Shown one piece after another: positions 1-5,503 of a DNA stretch of 11,218 bases. The notes beneath the pieces are model-generated. The model was not told the origin of the DNA, ran no database searches, and was given only the letters and a program-made list of their open reading frames with translations. This stretch comes from Thalassiosira profunda (taxonomy: Eukaryota; Bacillariophyta; Thalassiosirophyceae; Thalassiosirales; Thalassiosiraceae). The translations under genes and the position numbers were made by a program. Within the stretch, counting starts at the first letter, position 1. Each line of letters begins with the position of its first letter. The stretch is taken from assembly GCA_036939355.1 (NCBI GenBank), contig JALLAP010002046.1, positions 1 through 11,218 of the forward strand. Direction: 5' to 3'.

Positions 1-374
1 CCAGCCAAAGCAATGACGGGTGTGATGTGGAGTCGAACGCTTTCGTTTTCGTGGCGAGGCGTTGCAACAACACGTCAGTCCTTACCACACACCACCTGTA
101 GGATTTCACGTAGGAATAAGTACAGGCCAGTTGAAATCGACTTGCTTCCGACCTCGGCACAACTGCAAGTGCACCAAACGACCCCGCGAGGCGCTGCGCG
201 CAGGGATTACAAGAGCCATCTATCTCCGAGGGCCTCTGTTGTAGGTAAGAACAAGGGTACAAGATCTAGGTAAGTTGTTGCCGCGTGATGCTCGTGGCAA
301 ACACCCGAATGATAGGTTAATGCTTCTTCATTAAAATCCTCCAAATATCAACTCATAGCTTTGGCTGTGCAGTC
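1..374. other. Intergenic left flank, possible tail of an upstream + strand gene
   Basis: No recognisable protein or RNA gene is visible here. On the + strand one frame is open from the window edge to a stop at 271-273, about 90 codons, rich in Arg, Ser and Thr and matching nothing I know. Two strong donor-like motifs (TAGGTAAG) occur at 242-249 and 267-274, and a pyrimidine-rich acceptor (TCTGCTTTTCAG) ends at 389. Splicing the second donor to that acceptor would keep the frame for only three more codons before a stop at 399-401. This could be the last intron of a gene entering from the left, or chance. The minus-strand methyltransferase gene ends at 375, so part of this stretch must be its 3' UTR; I see no clear AATAAA signal. 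Confidence 0.3.
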
Positions 375-1790
375 TCATCTGCTTTTCAGACGCAAGTGGT
401 AAAGTGAGACGACCTCCTGGGCTCGAGCCCTCGCAATGCAATCAAGCTCCTCGACTTTCTTTGTTGGCCGTTCTCTCTCCGCCAATGACTTCGTTTCGTA
501 CACTTCCACAACCTCCAAATTGCCCTCTGCAAACATATCATGCAGATCATCCATCTGGAATAGCCCGAGGAGTACACCGAGATTCGACAGCAACAGGTAC
601 ACGCATCCATCTTCCTTCACGTGATGCTGGACTTGCAGTAGAAATCGACGCAATATGCTTTGATTGGGATCGTAGACGGCCGAGTCGAACCAAGTTGTTG
701 CATCCCCGGGGATCCACGGTGGATTGAATAGTACCACATCCACTTTGTGCGTTTCGGCGTATTTTGTTGCATCTCTTGGCGGGAAGAGGTCTGCCTCAAC
801 AATACTCTCCACGCTATCCTGAAGGCCCAACCATTCCACATTGTCCCTCGCACACGCAATGGCGTAGGGATTGACATCCGTGCCAATCACCCGATCCACA
901 ACCCTCCGTTGCAGCAGTATCATTGACAGCACGCCAGTGCCGATCCCAACCTCCATCATCCAAACGGGGCCATCATGTGTTCTATCGACCTTGATGCGGT
1001 ATAATAATTGAATGTAATCCTGCCGAGTGGGCGGAAAGACGCCGAAATGTGGATAAATGTAGCCCTGCAGTGCATCAATGTACACCCCCTTCCGATTCCA
1101 TTCATATCCTCCAATCATGGCCAGGAAGTCGTTTAGCGAAAGCAAAAGGTAGCAGGGCTCAGAGGGTACACCGCCGTTGATGCGAAGCTCAAGCTCTTGA
1201 TCATTTTGAAAGGCAAACGACAAGATATCGCTCACATTCGCCGGCGTTCGTTTGAGGCCCAGGATCTCACTTGGCCTCCCTCCCTCCAGCGATATTTTGA
1301 TCAGGAGTCTGCTGACAAGCTCCGACTGCTCCCGTTGCAGTTCCTTCTGTCGCATCCATTGTTGCCCAATACTGGTACCGTCGGCGCGCTCGACGGCATG
1401 CACGGCGGTGCGTTTCCTCCGCTCCTTCCTCCGCTGCGCGCCCGACGACCCCGCGCACTTTCTCTTTACTGCCGCGAGCAATTGCCGTGCGTTGCGATAG
1501 TCGCCGCCCGCGTACACCAGCGCCCGCCCCTCCCGGAGGTGGCGCATTGCCGTCGAGGCGCGGGTGGTATCGTTTGTCGTGACAGCATGCAGGGGCGTGC
1601 TGCACTGCAACGGGCGGAAGGTGACGAGCTTGCAGCGTTCGACGTCGCCGTCGCTCTTGGCCCATTGAACTGGGTGCGTGTGGAGGAATGAGACGCCCTG
1701 GCCGCCGCCGTGCCGGCGGGAGGCAGCGAAGGGGGTCCTCCTCCACCCGGCGAGCGCCGCAGTAGCTTGGCGCCGCCAGGGGGGCAGCAT
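375..1790 (-). CDS. Class I SAM-dependent methyltransferase with NPPW motif
   Basis: From the ATG at 1788-1790 the protein is 471 residues. Seen: motif I EVGIGTGVL at about residues 280-288, an acidic motif II region (VIGTDVNPYA, 301-310) after it, an ADLFP segment near 333-337, and the catalytic-loop motif NPPW at 356-359 followed by a YDP segment. This arrangement is that of the HemK/PrmC-like 'methyltransferase small' group, whose (N/D)PP(Y/W) motif binds the amino group of Gln, Asn, adenine or guanine being methylated; the substrate here cannot be assigned. Residues 1-60 are rich in Arg, Ala and Ser with few acids, as in a mitochondrial or plastid targeting peptide. The frame stays open upstream to 2120, with other ATGs at 1889 and 2120, but that extension overlaps the divergent gene and looks non-coding. 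A basic stretch lies at about 110-130. No intron is needed. The family is sure, the start and substrate are not. Confidence 0.8.
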   Translation of the reverse strand: MLPPWRRQATAALAGWRRTPFAASRRHGGGQGVSFLHTHPVQWAKSDGDVERCKLVTFRPLQCSTPLHAVTTNDTTRASTAMRHLREGRALVYAGGDYRNARQLLAAVKRKCAGSSGAQRRKERRKRTAVHAVERADGTSIGQQWMRQKELQREQSELVSRLLIKISLEGGRPSEILGLKRTPANVSDILSFAFQNDQELELRINGGVPSEPCYLLLSLNDFLAMIGGYEWNRKGVYIDALQGYIYPHFGVFPPTRQDYIQLLYRIKVDRTHDGPVWMMEVGIGTGVLSMILLQRRVVDRVIGTDVNPYAIACARDNVEWLGLQDSVESIVEADLFPPRDATKYAETHKVDVVLFNPPWIPGDATTWFDSAVYDPNQSILRRFLLQVQHHVKEDGCVYLLLSNLGVLLGLFQMDDLHDMFAEGNLEVVEVYETKSLAERERPTKKVEELDCIARARAQEVVSLYHLRLKSR

Positions 1791-1959
1791 GATGGTGGGT
1801 GAGAGGAGTTGGGTGTGGGTGGTGATGATGTTCTTTATGTCGCGAGAGAAGGCAGAGTTGAAACAACCACAACCACCAACACCACTCATTTCACTCGCCC
1901 CTCGCCTCACCTGTTCCGGCCGCCCATGTAGCGCCGCCGCGCCGACCTGCCAACTTCTA
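1791..1959. promoter_or_regulatory. Shared divergent promoter region of two methyltransferase genes
   Basis: Only about 170 bp separate the preferred ATGs of the two head-to-head genes, so both promoters must lie here or overlap the coding starts. The + strand carries a GT-rich block (about 1796-1830) followed by a CCA/ACC-rich and pyrimidine-rich block (about 1862-1925). I see no TATA box. Both reading frames happen to remain open through the interval, which makes the true starts uncertain. Confidence 0.45.
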
Positions 1960-3516
1960 ATGCCGATAGACACTGGCGCAGGCGGCTGCAAGCTTGGTGT
2001 CGCGCGCCGAGAGCTCGCTGAGCATCTGGGTGGCATCTCCCACCAGCTTCGCGATCGGCACGGGGTGACGTTCACATCACCCGCGATTGAGACACTGCAC
2101 GCCGCGCCTCCCTCGCACATTCATGCCCGGGATGACAGCCAGGCAGGTTGCGATGCAAAAGGGAGTGAATTTGGGGAGGGAGAGGCGTATCGGTGTAAGT
2201 GCACCTTCCAGATTGTGGCTGCTTCCCTCCTGAATGCTGATGGCGCCGGTGATGGCAACGAGCAATCAACGACAGACCCCGGAGGTAGATTGATATACGT
2301 CACCCGAGAAGGAGGTGACCTCTGCCCGCTTCCGAATGGTGTCTTTCCGCCAGCCAACGTGCGGATACGCAGCGCGATGAAAGATTTGATGGGCTGCCTC
2401 AATAGACCGAGTGACAAAAGCAACAACTCAACAGCATATGCATTTGGGAGGCTCCGGAACAATCTTACGTCGGCAACCTTCATAACATCGTGGGGAGACG
2501 GCGATTGCCTCGTGACGCTTCACTACGGACCGCCAGGGCTGCCGATGAGTGCAGATTCGCAGCAAGAATGGAGGGAGGAAGCGAGAACGCTGTGCGTGGA
2601 ATGTGGGTTTACTTCGGTAACGGGGAGATCAAAAGGCACCAGAATGTCTGTGCACAATTCAATCAGGGACGGAAGTTGCAACAAACACGTCGATGACGAA
2701 CTGGAAGAAGAAGGCATCATCCACGATGACTTGTGGCTGACGTTGCAAGAGGCGCATTCTTCGGAACGGGTGGTAGAAGTGGAGAAGGTCTCGCTCCTGC
2801 CACCACTGTCACCTCAGCCAGAAGAGAGTGGAGAGACATTAGTTGTCATCCACAATCAGCCAAAGCACGTGAAGATTCAATATCAAAAGCCTGCCACCGC
2901 CTTTCAGCATCCAAACGCGGGTGTCATGCTGTCCTCCCTCCACTGGATTCTGAATGCTCTCTCGAGAATCGCGAAGGAGGTAGACGGGCGCAGAAAGCCA
3001 CGTCTTTTGGAGATGTACTGCGGGTGCGGCGCTCACACAGTTCCACTTGCGAAAAGTACCCTCCTTTCTGAGATTGTGGCTGTGGAGCTGGATGAGAGGC
3101 TGGTCAATGCATGCCGGCACAACTGCCAATTGAACGATTGTCTTCGCTTAGATGATGCTAGCTTGGCAGGGGGTGGAGCTTCAGTGCAGGCATTCAAAGG
3201 CGATGCTGCGGAATGGGCCAAGAAGACACTGCGGGCGGCGCAAAACAATTGCAGCCAGAATGGCAGCAACAACAACTTTGACATTCTCCTTGTTGATCCT
3301 CCGAGGGATGGACTGTCACCCACAGTGTGCGATATGGCGTTGCAGGGAACATTCCGCCATGTGCTCTACGTATCCTGCGGCCGCCGTGCCTTGCTGCGCG
3401 ATTTGTCCATACTTTGCTGCGATGAACGTGGGTTCGACGTAGCAGAACTCGCAATCATCGACCTGTTTCCAGGCACCGATGCTGTGGAGTCGTTGGTCCA
3501 CCTGCGGCGCAGATGA
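1960..3516 (+). CDS. trmA: TrmA-type tRNA (uracil-5-)-methyltransferase
   Basis: The predicted enzyme transfers a methyl group from SAM to C5 of uracil, in this family normally U54 of the tRNA T-loop. From the ATG at 1960 it has 518 residues, against about 366 in E. coli TrmA. Matches to TrmA in order: YRCKCTFQI (about 77-85), an FPPANVRIRSAM segment (129-140), GDGDCLVTLHYG (179-190), a WREEA segment (204-208), GRSKGTRMSV (222-231), FQHPN (315-319), SAM motif LLEMYCGCGAHTVPLA (349-364), DPPRDG (446-451), YVSC with the catalytic Cys at about 473, and DLFPGTDAVES with the general-base Glu at about 510. The usual His two residues before that Glu is Ala. No 4Fe-4S cysteine cluster of the RumA type is seen. 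Extra length comes from insertions, for example about 235-300. An in-frame ATG at 1837 would add a Ser/Ala/Arg-rich leader that could target an organelle. The frame is open back to 1678. Confidence 0.85.
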   Translation: MPIDTGAGGCKLGVARRELAEHLGGISHQLRDRHGVTFTSPAIETLHAAPPSHIHARDDSQAGCDAKGSEFGEGEAYRCKCTFQIVAASLLNADGAGDGNEQSTTDPGGRLIYVTREGGDLCPLPNGVFPPANVRIRSAMKDLMGCLNRPSDKSNNSTAYAFGRLRNNLTSATFITSWGDGDCLVTLHYGPPGLPMSADSQQEWREEARTLCVECGFTSVTGRSKGTRMSVHNSIRDGSCNKHVDDELEEEGIIHDDLWLTLQEAHSSERVVEVEKVSLLPPLSPQPEESGETLVVIHNQPKHVKIQYQKPATAFQHPNAGVMLSSLHWILNALSRIAKEVDGRRKPRLLEMYCGCGAHTVPLAKSTLLSEIVAVELDERLVNACRHNCQLNDCLRLDDASLAGGGASVQAFKGDAAEWAKKTLRAAQNNCSQNGSNNNFDILLVDPPRDGLSPTVCDMALQGTFRHVLYVSCGRRALLRDLSILCCDERGFDVAELAIIDLFPGTDAVESLVHLRRR

Positions 3517-3667
3517 TTCAGAGGACCCAACTGGACCAAGTGGCAGTGATGTGGTCGCGATATCTCTTTTGCCACACCATACATACAAATTGCAATTGAG
3601 ATTTTCTGGCGTGCAACGCAACAAACGAAAGCTGCCACCACTGTTGGCCATTTAAGCAACAAGCGGC

Positions 3668-4357
3668 TGCGCCCATCAGCCTTTTGATCCGTGTGATCTC
3701 GCCATGTGCTCATTTTCCTTCGCTCTGCTTCAGTTTTAGTGGTGTCTCTAGTAGCCTTAGCCTTGTGTGAGGCGTGCATACATTGCGCAGCGCCCAAAGG
3801 CGAAGTAACAACCAGAGTGACATTTTCCACGGCTTTTGAGCATCCATTGGGTCCCCATCAAAGGCTCACATCTGCGTTTGCTCCCTAACATTGCGTCGTG
3901 CCACTCATTTCCTTCGATTTGGCTTTTGTTAGTGTGACTTTGCTAGCTTTGCCTAATCTGAATATGGCGATTCGCTGACCGAGCGCCCAAAGGCGGAGCA
4001 ATGGCCCGAGTGACACTTGCCAAGGCTTTTGGGCATCCATTGGGTCCACATCAAGGGCGCCCATCAGCGTTTGGCGTTTGCTCCCTAACATCGCGGCATG
4101 CCGCCCATTTCCTTCGATTTGGCATAATTGTTAGTGACTTTGCTAGTTTTGCCTCATCTGAATGGCGATTCGCTGCCCAAGCGCCCAAAGGCGGAGCAAT
4201 GGCCCAAGTGACACTTGCCAAGGCTTTTGGGCATCCATTGGCTCCACAACAAAGAATCACATCTGAGTTTGTTCCCTATCGCCGCGTCGTGCCACCCATT
4301 TTGTTCGCTTTGGCTTTTGTTAGTGACTTCGACTTCGCCTTCGCTAGCTTTGTGATG
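3668..4357. repeat. Degenerate tandem array, about 3.5 copies of a ~195-bp unit
   Basis: The anchor CGCCCAAAGGCG (last base or two variable) occurs at 3791, 3984 and 4182, giving periods of 193 and 198 bp. Each unit then runs through a GTGACA block, GGCTTTTG(A/G)GCATCCATTGG, a TTTGCTCCCTAACAT-like block, a CATTTCCTTCG-like block and TTAGTG...TTTGCTAG. A partial copy precedes the first anchor: GCGCCCATCAGC at about 3673 matches the same string near 4048, and CATTTTCCTTCG follows. The second and third anchors are 66 codons apart in frame, so a 119-codon frame (4001-4360) reads across two copies. The minus strand also has open stretches, so neither is good evidence of a gene. The array lies 150 bp beyond the trmA-like stop. 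It is not a CRISPR: the repeats are long, divergent and without spacers. Confidence 0.85.
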
Positions 4358-4383
4358 TGAACTGACATTTGAAATGTTGCAAT

Positions 4384-4432
4384 TTTACCCTCGGGCAGAT
4401 GCTTGCTTTCTGCGATCTGAAGTTTTCGAGGC
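4384..4432 (-). repeat. Dispersed ~50-bp element, copy 1 (inverted relative to copy 2)
   Basis: Read on the minus strand, this block gives GCCTCGAAAACTT, then CAGATCGCAGAAAGCAAGCA, then TCTGCCCGAGGGTAAA. Nearly the same string is found on the + strand at 8543-8592. By eye they differ at only a handful of positions over about 50 bp. Weaker similarity (CAAAATTTCG versus CAAATTTTCG) may extend the match on the far side. It adjoins the end of the tandem array and the telomere-like block. Confidence 0.8.
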
Positions 4433-4460
4433 AAAAAAGGACCGAAATTTTGAACGGGTT

Positions 4461-4494
4461 CTAACCACAACCCTAACCCTAACCGGAACCCTAA
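4461..4494. repeat. Interstitial telomere-like CCCTAA repeats
   Basis: The + strand shows two perfect adjoining CCCTAA units (4471-4482), with imperfect neighbours CTAACC before and GGAACCCTAA after. The type corresponds to TTAGGG telomeres. It is too short to be a chromosome end and is flanked by unique sequence on both sides, so it is an interstitial remnant or a chance low-complexity run. Confidence 0.5.
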
Positions 4495-4525
4495 TCGATG
4501 CAGAACTCGACGACGCCGGGCCCGT

Positions 4526-4772
4526 TGGAGGCGAGTGAGCATTCGATCCTCATCTATATGCATCGGGCGGTGTAGTCCTGTCTTGGTGTGCAGGAATCCG
4601 GCCTAGTTTGCGAGCTATGGTCATTATTCACTATTTTGCAGTGCTGAGCACAGGATGCCACAGATGCTGGCAAGCATTCGATCCTCATCTACATGCATCG
4701 GGCGATGTAGCCCTGGCTTGGTGTGCATGAATCCGGCCTACTTTTGGAGCAGCACCATTATTCGTATTTGCA
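4526..4772. repeat. Pair of ~100-bp direct repeats with 135-bp spacing
   Basis: The block starting AGCATTCGATCCTCATCTA at 4538 recurs at 4673. The two copies share ATGCATCGGGCG, TGTAG, CTTGGTGTGCA and GAATCCGGCCTA, followed by a weaker shared CATTATTC...TATTTTGCA tail ending near 4640 and 4772. The intervening ~30 bp are less similar. Neither copy carries a convincing ORF, tRNA promoter box or terminal inverted repeat, so the nature of the element is unknown. Confidence 0.85.
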
Positions 4773-5211
4773 ACTGTGGGAGGACGGCCGGATCCTCCGC
4801 GCCGGGCAACAGGGCGTTTCCGATGGCTCCTTGGTCGGTGCCGGCCCCAACCCCGCTCTCCGATGGTCTTTGGTATCCCACTGGGCACCTCCGCGTCCGG
4901 CGGAGCTCGTTCGTTTTGTGAAAATAGCGACGGGTCGTTCCTTTCCATTGCATCGATGTCAGTTCATCCCCAACGTCCATCGACGCCTTTGTCTCCGCAA
5001 GCGCCTCCGCTGGATGCAAAGCGTCGTCTGGGCCTCGCATCGATGTTGCACGACGGATAGTGCACGCGGCCGCCGTCAATTTTGAGCGCGGTCGGCTTCG
5101 GCGAGGGGCGCGGGGCCGTGCGTGAAGGTGATGGGTGGCGCACAAGCTCTGATGGTTGTTGCGCATCTCCCGCGCCGCCGCGCCGCCCAGATCCACCCAG
5201 CCCCGCTTCAT
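4738..5211 (-). CDS. Doubtful ORF, no recognised product
   Basis: A minus-strand frame is open from 5472 to a stop at 4738; the most plausible internal ATG is at 5211, giving 157 residues. The protein is basic, with a stretch of mixed charge in its second half (around residues 60-110), and has no domain, signal peptide or membrane segment that I recognise. Against it: the frame upstream of 5211 runs through a hairpin, its last codons enter the second copy of the direct repeat, and both + strand frames here are also open for 75-120 codons, which a GC-rich stretch can do by chance. A + strand frame at 4776-5060 is an equally weak alternative. I would treat the interval as probably non-coding. 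Confidence 0.15.
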   Translation of the reverse strand: MKRGWVDLGGAAAREMRNNHQSLCATHHLHARPRAPRRSRPRSKLTAAACTIRRATSMRGPDDALHPAEALAETKASMDVGDELTSMQWKGTTRRYFHKTNELRRTRRCPVGYQRPSESGVGAGTDQGAIGNALLPGAEDPAVLPQLQIRIMVLLQK

Positions 5212-5345
5212 CGCCGCTCCGGATACTGCGCGCCGCGGCCGTTCGATGAGGCTATCGCCGCGTGGCGCGGCGCCGGCGCGTGTAGGAGCAGCGTCGTGGT
5301 GATGTCTCTCGCTTTGCTTTGTTTTGTGGGCGGGTACAAAAGTAG

Positions 5346-5357
5346 ATAGGTACCTAT
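5346..5357. other. 12-bp perfect palindrome
   Basis: ATAGGTACCTAT is its own reverse complement. It lies between the GC-rich stretch and the 3' end of the large minus-strand gene, 38 bp from a longer hairpin. It could be a protein-binding site, but nothing else supports a function. Confidence 0.35.
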
Positions 5358-5394
5358 GTACGGGTAGGGCGGATTCTCTCAGAGAAATCTCTGT

Positions 5395-5437
5395 GAGGCG
5401 AGACCTCTCTTGATTGAGCCGAAAGAGAGGAGGCCTC
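5395..5437 (-). other. Hairpin in the 3' flank of the large unknown gene
   Basis: A perfect 8-bp stem pairs CCTCTCTT (5404-5411) with AAGAGAGG (5423-5430) across an 11-base loop. Outside it GAGGC (5395-5399) pairs with GCCTC (5433-5437) across small unpaired bulges. It lies about 65-110 bp beyond the stop codon at 5504, so in the minus-strand transcript it would fall in the 3' UTR or just past the polyadenylation site. A related imperfect fold (CTCAGAGA...TCTCTGTGAG) sits immediately to its left. No T-tract follows, so a bacterial-type terminator is not indicated. Confidence 0.4.
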
Positions 5438-5503
5438 ATCGAATGTTCGCCTAGATAGTGGCTTGATTGCATTTATGCACTAATTGAATGGAATGCAAAA
5501 TAT

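Noticed and set aside
20..50. tRNA T-loop look-alike (GTTCGA on the minus strand)
   Set aside because: The flanking bases do not form a T-stem and no A box or acceptor stem is found at the right distance.
1791..2120. N-terminal extension of the NPPW methyltransferase to the ATG at 2120
   Set aside because: It overlaps the start of the trmA-like gene, has no family similarity and would remove any promoter space. The ATG at 1790 gives a targeting-like N-terminus.
3668..4357. CRISPR-like array
   Set aside because: The units are about 195 bp, divergent and contiguous without unique spacers, and no cas genes are present; the context is eukaryotic.
4001..4360. 119-codon + strand ORF in the tandem array
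   Set aside because: It spans repeat units that carry indels out of frame elsewhere, shows no known domain, and the opposite strand is also open.
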